Assembly (NCBI GenBank): GCA_002343455.1
Contig: DDSR01000254.1
Coordinates: 1 to 24,369 of the forward strand
From: Deltaproteobacteria bacterium UBA2385
Lineage (GTDB): Bacteria > Myxococcota_A > UBA796 > UBA2385
Direction of reading: 5' to 3'
Length of the DNA stretch: 24,369 nucleotides
The notes beneath the pieces are model-generated. The model saw nothing but the letters and a program-made list of their open reading frames with translations, searched no databases and was not told where the DNA came from. The translations under genes were made by a program, and so were the position numbers. This document shows positions 7,539-15,901 of the stretch, in pieces. The stretch's first letter is position 1. Each line of letters starts with the position of its first letter.

Positions 7539-9794
7539 ATGGGAGCGACCGTGCTGTTGCTGACCTTCCTCACCGGCGCAGGGCTCCTGCTCGCTGGCTT
7601 CCTCGGCTACGAACAGGTCCTGGTCCAGCACGGGGCGCAGCCCGGCGCCTGGTGCGTCGCGGAGGAGGCCTGCGCTGCGGCGATGCGGTCGCCGGGCGCG
7701 AGCCTGTCGGGCGTGCCGATCCCGGTCTGGTCGATGCCGCTGCTGGTGGTGGTGGCGGCGCTCCTGCCGGGTGCCCGGGGTAGCAGCCCTCGCGCCCTGC
7801 ACGCCCGCGGGGGCATCCTCACCGTGGCGGCGCTGCTGGCGCTCCTGGGGGCGCTCTCGGTGGCCCTCACCCCCTCGCTCCTGCGCTGCCCTCCGCTGCT
7901 GCTGCTGGGTGTGCTGGTCCTGGGCCTCCTCGCCCAGTCGGCCCGGCTCAGCGCCGGTCGACCCGCCGTGCCGCAGGTCGAGGACTGGCTCCCGGCCCTG
8001 CTGGTCGGCCTGACCGTGCTGATGGGCGCAGGCTTCGCGGCTCGAATCCTGGACTTCCGGCTGACCCAGCAGGAGGAGAGGGCTCGCACCGAGCCCGCCC
8101 TGACCCTGCCCGCGGGCGCGCCCCTGGTGATGGAGCGGGTCTCGGCCGGCCGGGTGGCCGTCCCTCCCGTTCGCTCACCCGCGCCGATCGACGACCAGGA
8201 TCCCTGGATCGGGGATCGAGACGCAGCGGTCACCGCGGTCGTCTTCCTGGACCTGCTGGACCCGGCCTCCCGCGACCTCGCCTGGGTCCTCTCCGTGCTG
8301 GAGCCTCGATACGAGGACCGGGTCCGCTTCGTGACCAAGCACCTGCCCATGGACGCGAGCTGTAACGAGAAGCGGCGTCGGACGCAGCACCCGCGCGGCT
8401 GTGAGGTCGCGGTGGCGCTGCAGTGCGCCCATGCCCAGCGCGGCTTCCGGGGGATGAGGCAGGCGATCCTCCGTGACCCGGGGGCGGTCGAGGACGAGGA
8501 CCTCCGGAACCAGGCGGCGCGCTTGGGGCTCGACCTGGAGCAGTTCAACGCCTGCCTCTCCAGCAAGGAGGCGCTGCAGTCGGTCGAGGCGGATGTGGAG
8601 CAGGCGGGCAAGGGCAGCCTGGTGGATCCACCCTGGCTCTTCGTCGAGGGCCGCGTCCTGAGCGCCGGGGCCAGCGAGGCCGAGGTGGACGCCTTGCTGG
8701 CCGTGGCGCTGGGCGAGCGCCCCCTCGGGGAGGACGGCATGGCGGAGGCGTTCGTCGATCGGCCGGCATCCTCGCCGGTCCCCGAAGGTGCGGCGCCCAT
8801 GGTGGCGGTCCCCGGCCACTCCGGGCTGTGGATCGACGCCGTCGAGGCCGCGCTCCAGGGCGAGGGAGGCGCCGTCGCGCGCTTCGGGGTGGCACCCTGG
8901 CCGGCGGACCTGGACCAGGCGCGGGGAGCCTGCGCGGCGGCCGGAAAGCGCCTCTGCACCCGCGCGGAGTGGGTGAGCGCCTGCCAGGGGGCGGCCCCGA
9001 TCGACGACGACGGCGACGGCGACGCCTTCGACGATCTCTCCGAGGGGCGCACCTGGCCGTACGGCGACGGCCCCTCCCCGGGATGGTGCGCCTCGCAGCT
9101 CCCGATCGATCCGACGGGCGCCCGCTCGGCCTGTCGGACCCCCGAAGGGGCCTACGACCTGGCCGGCAACATGGCGGAGTGGGTCGAGGAGGGGATCCTG
9201 CTGGGCGGCAGCTCGGGAGAGGCCGGGCTGGCCCGCCGAGGCTGCGCCGCCGTCCAGGAGGTGCCGGGCCCAGGCTGGAGGGCCCAGACCACCGGCTTTC
9301 GCTGCTGCGCAGGCGAGGCCCGGGTCGAAGGGGAGGCCCGGGTCGAAGGGGAGGGGACACCACCGCTGGCGTCCCCGCCGGTCCTGCCGGTGTCGACGCT
9401 GCCCGACTCGCTCCGGGGAGGTCCGGCGGCGCCCGGGGAGACCCAGCCGGTCCTGGTGGTGGCCTGGTCGACCGAGTGCGCGGCCTGCCAGGTGGGGCTG
9501 CGGGTGGCCGAAGAGGTCGCGAGGGTCGGCGCGGAGTCCGGAGGCCGCTCGCTGCGCGTCGTCGCCCTCTCGGTCCAGGCCGACAGCGAGGGCGCCCAGA
9601 AGTGGCTGGACCTCTCGGGCCTGAAGGTCGAGCCCCTCGCCGACCCCGAGGCCCGCCTCGCAGGCCAGCTCGGCATCGCCTCCCTGCCCTGGATGGGGCT
9701 CTACGACGCCCAAGGCGCCTTGCTCGACGACTGGAGCGAGCCTCCGACCGCCGAGGCCGTCCGGGCGGCCCTCTCGGCCGCTCCGGCCCGCTGA
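7539..9794 (+). CDS. Membrane redox fusion: VKOR-like + DsbA-like + FGE/SUMF1-like + TlpA-like thioredoxin
   Basis: This is a single uninterrupted frame of 751 residues. Residues 1-170 are a VKOR-like membrane domain with the loop pair C39/C45 (CX5C) and the SPGASLSGVPIPVW motif, but the CXXC site reads C117-P-P-L. Residues about 228-395 resemble a DsbA-like thioredoxin fold in which the CPxC site aligns with D241-P-A-S244. Residues about 420-590 are an FGE-sulfatase (SUMF1) domain (AGKRLCTRAEW, YDLAGNMAEW, TTGFRCC), with C569 at one active-site position and no obvious second cysteine. Residues about 620-750 are a TlpA/thioredoxin-like domain with C647-A-A-C650 and the cis-Pro motif SLPW at 716-718. 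The start is uncertain: ATG 7539 opens directly onto the first membrane helix, while ATG 7521 would add six residues; neither has a clear ribosome binding site. The soluble domains are probably extracytoplasmic. It probably acts in envelope thiol oxidation or reduction; substrate unknown. Confidence 0.85.
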   Translation: MGATVLLLTFLTGAGLLLAGFLGYEQVLVQHGAQPGAWCVAEEACAAAMRSPGASLSGVPIPVWSMPLLVVVAALLPGARGSSPRALHARGGILTVAALLALLGALSVALTPSLLRCPPLLLLGVLVLGLLAQSARLSAGRPAVPQVEDWLPALLVGLTVLMGAGFAARILDFRLTQQEERARTEPALTLPAGAPLVMERVSAGRVAVPPVRSPAPIDDQDPWIGDRDAAVTAVVFLDLLDPASRDLAWVLSVLEPRYEDRVRFVTKHLPMDASCNEKRRRTQHPRGCEVAVALQCAHAQRGFRGMRQAILRDPGAVEDEDLRNQAARLGLDLEQFNACLSSKEALQSVEADVEQAGKGSLVDPPWLFVEGRVLSAGASEAEVDALLAVALGERPLGEDGMAEAFVDRPASSPVPEGAAPMVAVPGHSGLWIDAVEAALQGEGGAVARFGVAPWPADLDQARGACAAAGKRLCTRAEWVSACQGAAPIDDDGDGDAFDDLSEGRTWPYGDGPSPGWCASQLPIDPTGARSACRTPEGAYDLAGNMAEWVEEGILLGGSSGEAGLARRGCAAVQEVPGPGWRAQTTGFRCCAGEARVEGEARVEGEGTPPLASPPVLPVSTLPDSLRGGPAAPGETQPVLVVAWSTECAACQVGLRVAEEVARVGAESGGRSLRVVALSVQADSEGAQKWLDLSGLKVEPLADPEARLAGQLGIASLPWMGLYDAQGALLDDWSEPPTAEAVRAALSAAPAR
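9315..9350. repeat. 18-bp tandem duplication in the FGE-thioredoxin linker
   Basis: Two exact copies of an 18-base unit (GAGGCCCGGGTCGAAGGG) lie head to tail and encode GEARVE repeated in frame at residues about 592-604. They fall at the junction between the FGE-like and thioredoxin-like domains, which supports this stretch being an unstructured linker. Confidence 0.85.
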
Positions 9795-9851
9795 GCCGCG
9801 CTCCGGCGCTGCTTGCCGCGGCCGCTGGACCTTCATAGGACCGCTGTCCGT

Positions 9852-9922
9852 TGGGGCGTCGACTAATGGCAAGTCACCGGTCTTTGGAACCGGCCATGTA
9901 GGTTCGATCCCTACCGCCCCAG
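9852..9922 (+). tRNA. tRNA-Gln (anticodon TTG)
   Basis: A 71-base cloverleaf folds by eye. The acceptor stem is TGGGGCG with CGCCCCA, the D stem GACT/AGTC, the anticodon stem CCGGT/ACCGG with loop CTTTGGA giving anticodon TTG for glutamine, and the T stem GTAGG/CCTAC with loop TTCGATC. The discriminator base is G. The following bases are CCC, so the CCA end is not encoded. It ends 39 bases before prs, with no clear promoter between, so co-transcription with prs is plausible. A glutamine tRNA before prs is a recurring arrangement in deltaproteobacterial lineages. Confidence 0.97.
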
Positions 9923-9961
9923 CCCCAGCCTGTCCGGCAACCTCCTCACCGGGAAGTCCCC

Positions 9962-10906
9962 ATGCGATCCGAGATCAAGCTCTTCACGGGGAACGCCAAC
10001 CCGCTGCTGGCCCACGCGATCGCCGACTACCTGGACCTCCAGCTCGGCCGGGCCCGGGTCGGCCGCTTCAGCGACGGCGAGATCAACGTCGAGATCGCCG
10101 ACAACGTGCGCGGCCGGGACGTCTACCTGGTGCAGTCCACCTGCGCTCCGACCAACGACCACCTGATGGAGCTGCTGATCCTGGGGGACGCCTGCAAGCG
10201 GGCCAGCGCGGGGCGGGTGACGGCGGTGGTCCCCTACTACGGGTACGCCCGCCAGGATCGCAAGGTGGCCCCCCGGGCGCCGATCAGCGCCAAGCTGGTG
10301 GCGGATCTGCTCTCGGCCTCGGGCATGGACCGGGTGCTGACGATGGAGCTCCACGCGGGGCAGATCCAGGGCTTCTTCAACATCCCGGTCGACAACCTCT
10401 ACAGCAACGCCTGCCTCAGCAGCTTCCTCGAGCGGGAGCTCCCGCTGGACAAGCCGGTGCTCGTCTCCCCCGACGCCGGGGGTGTCGAGCGGGCGCGGGC
10501 CTTCGCCAAGCGGCTGGGGGCGGGGCTGGCGATCATCGACAAGCGTCGCAGCGGGCCCAACGTTGCGGAGGTGATGAACCTGATCGGCGAAGTGGACGGC
10601 ATGACCGCCGTGCTGGTGGACGATATGATCGACACCGCCGGGACCCTCTGCGGGGCGGCTGCCGCGGTCAAGGAGCAAGGCGCGGTCAAGGTCTTCGCCG
10701 TGGCCACCCACCCGGTCCTGTCGGGGCCGGCGGTCGAGCGCATCAAGGCCAGCGTGATCGAGAAGGTGGTCGTCACGGACACCATCCCGCTCAGCGCGGC
10801 GGCGGTGGCCTCGGGCAAGTTCCACGTCGTCAGCGTGGCCAGCCTGTTCGGCGAGGCCATCCGGGCCATCCACCACGACGACTCGGTCAGCCGACTCTTC
10901 CTCTGA
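9962..10906 (+). CDS. prs: Ribose-phosphate pyrophosphokinase (PRPP synthetase)
   Basis: This is a 314-residue class I PRPP synthetase, which makes 5-phosphoribosyl-1-pyrophosphate from ribose-5-phosphate and ATP for purine, pyrimidine, NAD, histidine and tryptophan synthesis. The length matches the family. Visible motifs are FSDGEINVEI near 36, the ATP-site segment GYARQDRK at 94-101, the ELHAGQIQGFF motif with H131, and the ribose-phosphate binding loop VLVDDMIDTAGT at 217-228. The ATG at 9962 is preceded by GGGAAG. It sits just after tRNA-Gln and before rplY. A 7-bp hairpin follows its stop. Confidence 0.98.
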   Translation: MRSEIKLFTGNANPLLAHAIADYLDLQLGRARVGRFSDGEINVEIADNVRGRDVYLVQSTCAPTNDHLMELLILGDACKRASAGRVTAVVPYYGYARQDRKVAPRAPISAKLVADLLSASGMDRVLTMELHAGQIQGFFNIPVDNLYSNACLSSFLERELPLDKPVLVSPDAGGVERARAFAKRLGAGLAIIDKRRSGPNVAEVMNLIGEVDGMTAVLVDDMIDTAGTLCGAAAAVKEQGAVKVFAVATHPVLSGPAVERIKASVIEKVVVTDTIPLSAAAVASGKFHVVSVASLFGEAIRAIHHDDSVSRLFL

Positions 10907-10926
10907 TCGATGCGATGAGCCGATCA

Positions 10927-10946
10927 GCGGCTTGACGCCAAGCCGC
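10927..10946 (+). terminator. Possible terminator hairpin after prs
   Basis: GCGGCTT and AAGCCGC form a perfect 7-bp stem around a 6-base loop, starting 20 bases after the prs stop. There is no T-run after it, so it would be a weak or Rho-assisted terminator. The same bases include the -35-like TTGACG of a possible rplY promoter, so both readings are open. Confidence 0.4.
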
Positions 10947-10960
10947 GGGCGCACTAAGCA
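10932..10960 (+). promoter_or_regulatory. Possible sigma-70 promoter for rplY-pth
   Basis: TTGACG (10932-10937) and TAAGCA (10955-10960) are separated by exactly 17 bases. The -35 matches consensus in five of six positions; the -10 is poor. If used, it would give rplY a leader of about 255 bases. It overlaps the hairpin after prs, which makes it less certain. Confidence 0.3.
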
Positions 10961-11223
10961 CGCGGCGCTCCGTCGGCTAATCCTTCGGGCCGTCCCTGGA
11001 CCTGTTCCATCGGGCGACATCTTCGCGGCTCGCCGCGATCCATCGGCTTCATCGCTCGCGTCGTCGGCCCCTCTCGGGTCCAATGTCCAGGACGACGCCT
11101 CAGCAGCCTGGCTGCGGGTGAGGAAGCCATCAATCGACTGGACTGCGTGGATCTGCGTTCGCCGGATCTCCGCCCACCTGCCACGCCGGCCTGCTCAGGC
11201 CAGCCCGGTACCGAGGAAAAGCC

Positions 11224-11832
11224 ATGGCCACCGTCAGCCTCGACGCCACCCTCCGCTCCACCACCGGCAAGGGCGCCGCCCGCAAGGACCGGGCCGCCGG
11301 CCGGGTCCCCGCGGTGGTCTACTCCCGCGGTCAGGCGGCCACCTCCGTCTCGATCGACCCCGACGCGCTGGAGATCGCCTTCAAGCGCACCCAGGACCGC
11401 AACACCCTGGTCGAGCTGAACGTGCCGGGCCAGGGGATGCGCTCCTGCCTCATCCGCGAAGCTCAGCGCCACCCGGTCAGCCGCCGGCTCGAGCATGTGG
11501 ACTTCTACCAGGTCGGCGACGACCAGAGCTGCATCATCCAGGTCAAGGTCGTTCCGGTCGGAACCGCCATCGGCACCAAGCTCGGCGGCAAGCTCCAGCT
11601 CATCCGCCGCGATCTGCGGGTGCAGTGCAAGGCCTCCGACATCCCCTCCGCGGTCGAGGTCGATGTCACCAAGCTCCAGGTCGGCGCCTTCGTGAAGGCC
11701 TCGGCCCTGGTCATGCCCCCCGGCTGCACGCTGGTCTCCACGGGCGACTTCAACGTCGTCACCGTGACCGGCAAGCGCGGCGCGGTGGCCGTGAGCGACG
11801 ACGCCGAAGAGCCCGGCGACGGGGAGGCCTGA
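11224..11832 (+). CDS. rplY: 50S ribosomal protein L25, CTC (long) form
   Basis: This is a 202-residue protein of the L25/TL5/CTC family, which binds 5S rRNA in the large subunit. The N-terminal half carries the family pattern: a GKGAARKDR segment near 15, then RVPAVVYS, and the HPVSRRLEHVDFYQV segment that ends the 5S-binding domain. The second half is the beta-rich CTC domain typical of the long form, followed by an acidic C-terminal tail (DDAEEPGDGEA). The ATG at 11224 has GAGG upstream in GAGGAAAAGCC. The stop lies 4 bases before the GTG of pth, indicating translational coupling. Confidence 0.96.
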   Translation: MATVSLDATLRSTTGKGAARKDRAAGRVPAVVYSRGQAATSVSIDPDALEIAFKRTQDRNTLVELNVPGQGMRSCLIREAQRHPVSRRLEHVDFYQVGDDQSCIIQVKVVPVGTAIGTKLGGKLQLIRRDLRVQCKASDIPSAVEVDVTKLQVGAFVKASALVMPPGCTLVSTGDFNVVTVTGKRGAVAVSDDAEEPGDGEA

Positions 11833-11836
11833 GATC

Positions 11837-12478
11837 GTGAAGCTGGTCGCCGGACTGGGAAACCCAGGCAAGCAGTACGCCGAGACACGACACAACACGG
11901 GCTTCCGCGTGGTCGAGGTGCTCGCGTCGCGCTGGGGTTTCCCTGCCGGACAGGCTCAGTATGGAAGCCTCATCTCGATGGGCTCCATCCGGCAGGAGAA
12001 GGTGGCCCTGGTGCGGCCCAACACCTTCATGAACCTCTCCGGTCAGCCCCTGGCCTCGATCTCCGGCTACTACAAGGTGGACCTGGCCAACCTGATCGTC
12101 GTCCACGACGACCTGGAGCTGCCGGCCGGAGTGGTGCGCATCAAGCAGGGCGGAGGCCATGGCGGCCACAACGGCCTGCGCAGCATCAACCAGCAGCTCG
12201 GCCCCGACTACCTCCGGGTGCGAGTCGGCGTTGGCCGGCCCCCCGAAGGCTGGGACACGGCCGCCTTCGTGCTGCAGCGCCTCGATGCCGCCGGCCTGGC
12301 GGCCCTCGACCAGGCGGTGGACGCCGCCGCCGACGCGGTAGAGGCCATCCTGCGGGATGGGCCGATCGCCGCCATGAACACCTTGAACACGCGCGCCGCC
12401 GCGGGACCCGTCACTGGGGGGCCCTCGGCGGCTCTCCGCATTTCCACGCAGATCCGCAACAGCCCTGCCGCCCTCTGA
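11837..12478 (+). CDS. pth: Peptidyl-tRNA hydrolase
   Basis: This is a 213-residue bacterial Pth, which frees tRNA from peptidyl-tRNA that drops off the ribosome. Catalytic and binding residues can be seen: N9 in GLGNPG, the catalytic H19 in RHNTGF, N66 in TFMNLSG, D91/D92 in HDDLELP, and H111/N112 in GGHGGHNGL. The start is GTG, with GGGGAGG about 9 bases upstream inside the end of rplY, and only 4 bases separate the genes. The last 25 or so residues after the conserved fold are Ala/Pro/Gly-rich and variable. The rplY-pth pair is very common in bacteria. Confidence 0.97.
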   Translation: MKLVAGLGNPGKQYAETRHNTGFRVVEVLASRWGFPAGQAQYGSLISMGSIRQEKVALVRPNTFMNLSGQPLASISGYYKVDLANLIVVHDDLELPAGVVRIKQGGGHGGHNGLRSINQQLGPDYLRVRVGVGRPPEGWDTAAFVLQRLDAAGLAALDQAVDAAADAVEAILRDGPIAAMNTLNTRAAAGPVTGGPSAALRISTQIRNSPAAL

Positions 12479-12502
12479 GCGACAGGACAGGAGCAAACGC
12501 CC

Positions 12503-14623
<2,121 letters not shown>

Positions 14624-14689
14624 ACCCGGGCCTGGGTCGATCCTGACCACAAGCCCATCCATCGGCGCCTTCGGGCTCCGAGCCTCCCC

Positions 14690-14712
14690 GGGGGGCCGCC
14701 TGTCGGCCCTCC
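14690..14712 (+). promoter_or_regulatory. Strong hairpin upstream of rpsF
   Basis: A 9-bp stem (GGGGGGCCG with CGGCCCTCC, one G-T pair) closes a 5-base loop (CCTGT). It sits 67 bases after the hppA stop and 30 before rpsF. There is no T-run, so it may be a weak terminator of hppA or part of an rpsF leader. It does not clearly match the known S6:S18 leader motif. Confidence 0.45.
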
Positions 14713-14726
14713 CTTCCAGTCCAAGT

Positions 14727-14739
14727 GGAGGACTCCTCC
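14727..14739 (+). promoter_or_regulatory. Hairpin that sequesters the rpsF Shine-Dalgarno
   Basis: The rpsF Shine-Dalgarno GGAGG (14727-14731) is followed, after the 3-base loop ACT, by its exact complement CCTCC (14735-14739), two bases before the ATG. In the mRNA this 5-bp GC-rich hairpin would hide the ribosome binding site. This suggests translational control of the S6-S18-L9 operon, but no factor can be named from sequence. Confidence 0.5.
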
Positions 14740-14741
14740 CC

Positions 14742-15173
14742 ATGATCCGTCACGAGTACGAGACGATCTACGTCACCCGCCCTGACCTCGACGAGGCTCA
14801 GCAGGCGCGCATCGACGACAAGCTCAAGGGCATTGTCGAGAATGGCGGCGACCTGCTGATCTTCGAGCAGTGGGGCAAGCGCAAGCTGGCCTACCCCATC
14901 CGCCATGTCCTGCAGGGAAGCTACCAGTTCCTGCACTACGTCGCGCCGGCCGAGCTCCCCCAGGAGCTCGAGCGCAACATGAACCTCGAAGACACGCTCA
15001 TCCGCTACATCACCGTTCGCCTGAACGAGAACGTGGATGCAGAGGTGGCCCGCGCCGAGGCGCTGGCTGCCGTGGACCTTCGCGCGTCGCGTCTGGGCCT
15101 CAACGCCGAAGACGAGGATGGCGAGTCCATTGGCGACGACGACACCGACGATCCCCACAGCGAGGAGGGCTGA
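14742..15173 (+). CDS. rpsF: 30S ribosomal protein S6
   Basis: This is a 143-residue S6, a small-subunit protein that binds the central domain of 16S rRNA together with S18. It opens with the typical RHYETIYV-like segment ([16 protein letters not shown]) and contains the conserved [10 protein letters not shown] motif and the YQFLHYVAP strand. After about residue 100 it carries a long acidic C-terminal tail ([12 protein letters not shown]), as in some S6 proteins that receive glutamate additions. It starts the rpsF-rpsR-rplI operon, and its stop lies 3 bases before rpsR. Confidence 0.97.
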   Translation: MIRHEYETIYVTRPDLDEAQQARIDDKLKGIVENGGDLLIFEQWGKRKLAYPIRHVLQGSYQFLHYVAPAELPQELERNMNLEDTLIRYITVRLNENVDAEVARAEALAAVDLRASRLGLNAEDEDGESIGDDDTDDPHSEEG

Positions 15174-15176
15174 ACC

Positions 15177-15437
15177 ATGTCCACCCCCGAAAAGGCCAAT
15201 GTTGAATCCGTGATGCGGGCCCGTCGGCGCCGCCGCAAGAGCTGCCCCTTCTGCTCTGACAAGGTGAAGGACATCGACTACAAGGACCCGAAGCTGCTCC
15301 GGCGCTTCATCACCGAGCGCGGCAAGATCGTTCCTCGGCGGGTCTCTGGCGTCTGTGCCCGCCACCAGCGGATGCTGTCGCTGGCCATCAAGCGCAGCCG
15401 GCACATCGGCTTCCTGCCCTTCCTCGCTACCGAGTAG
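15177..15437 (+). CDS. rpsR: 30S ribosomal protein S18, zinc-binding form
   Basis: This is an 86-residue S18, the partner of S6 on 16S rRNA. A basic N-terminal stretch (MRARRRRRKS) precedes C23PFC26, and C60 and H63 in the GVCARHQR motif complete a possible zinc site, making it the C+ form. The C-terminal motif KRSRHIGFLPF is typical. The ATG lies 3 bases after the rpsF stop and the stop is 10 bases before rplI, so the three genes form a tight operon. Confidence 0.97.
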   Translation: MSTPEKANVESVMRARRRRRKSCPFCSDKVKDIDYKDPKLLRRFITERGKIVPRRVSGVCARHQRMLSLAIKRSRHIGFLPFLATE

Positions 15438-15447
15438 GAACGAACCC

Positions 15448-15891
15448 ATGAAGGTCATTCTTCAGCAGGACGTCGCCAACCTTGGCCGCATCGGTGACAT
15501 CGTGCGCGTCCGGGACGGCTACGCCCGCAATTTCCTCGTGCCTCGGGGCCTGGCGGTCAGCGCCGACGAGAGCAACATCCGGCGCCTCGAGCACCAGAAG
15601 CGGGTGGCCGCTGCGGTCGCTGCCCGCCTGCTGGCCGAGGCTCGCGCGCTGGCCGAGCGTATCGGTCAGACCGCGGTGTCGATCAAGGTCCAGGCAGGCG
15701 AAGAGGGCAAGCTCTTCGGTGCCGTGACCAACCGGGACATCGTCGACGCCCTCGCGGCCGAGGGTGTGCAGGTCGATCGTCGCCATGTCGAGCTCGCCGA
15801 GCCGATCAAGCAGATCGGGGTCTTCACGGTACCCGTTCGCCTCCATCCCGAGGTGAGCGGCAACGTCAAGGTCTATGTGATCCAGCAGTAG
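15448..15891 (+). CDS. rplI: 50S ribosomal protein L9
   Basis: This is a 147-residue L9, at the base of the L1 stalk on the large subunit. The N-terminal domain shows the full family signature MKVILQQDVANLGRIGDIV and the GYARNFLVPRGLA motif. A long helix of Ala/Glu/Arg joins it to the C-terminal domain, which contains GKLFGAVTNRDI. The ATG at 15448 follows AGGAA. A longer in-frame extension to 15355 is ruled out because it overlaps rpsR and lacks family sequence. dnaB starts 10 bases after the stop. Confidence 0.97.
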   Translation: MKVILQQDVANLGRIGDIVRVRDGYARNFLVPRGLAVSADESNIRRLEHQKRVAAAVAARLLAEARALAERIGQTAVSIKVQAGEEGKLFGAVTNRDIVDALAAEGVQVDRRHVELAEPIKQIGVFTVPVRLHPEVSGNVKVYVIQQ

Positions 15892-15901
15892 GCGAGAGCC
15901 G

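Larger units (their letters stand above)
10907..11223 (+). other. 317-base non-coding gap with several hairpins (rplY leader)
   Basis: No convincing coding frame lies here; frames that cross it do so with unlikely protein sequence. Apart from the hairpin after prs, simple stems can be drawn at 11023-11038 (TCGCGG/CCGCGA, loop CTCG), near 11104 (GCAGC/GCTGC) and at 11188-11201 (GGCCT/AGGCC, loop GCTC), the last about 20 bases before the rplY start. This could be a regulated leader of a ribosomal-protein gene, or simply spacer DNA in a GC-rich genome. I recognise no known riboswitch. Confidence 0.5.

Noticed and set aside
14624..14741. A canonical S6:S18 leader motif before rpsF
   Set aside because: Hairpins are present, but I could not place the conserved CCG-containing bulge and loop with confidence, so only the hairpins are reported.
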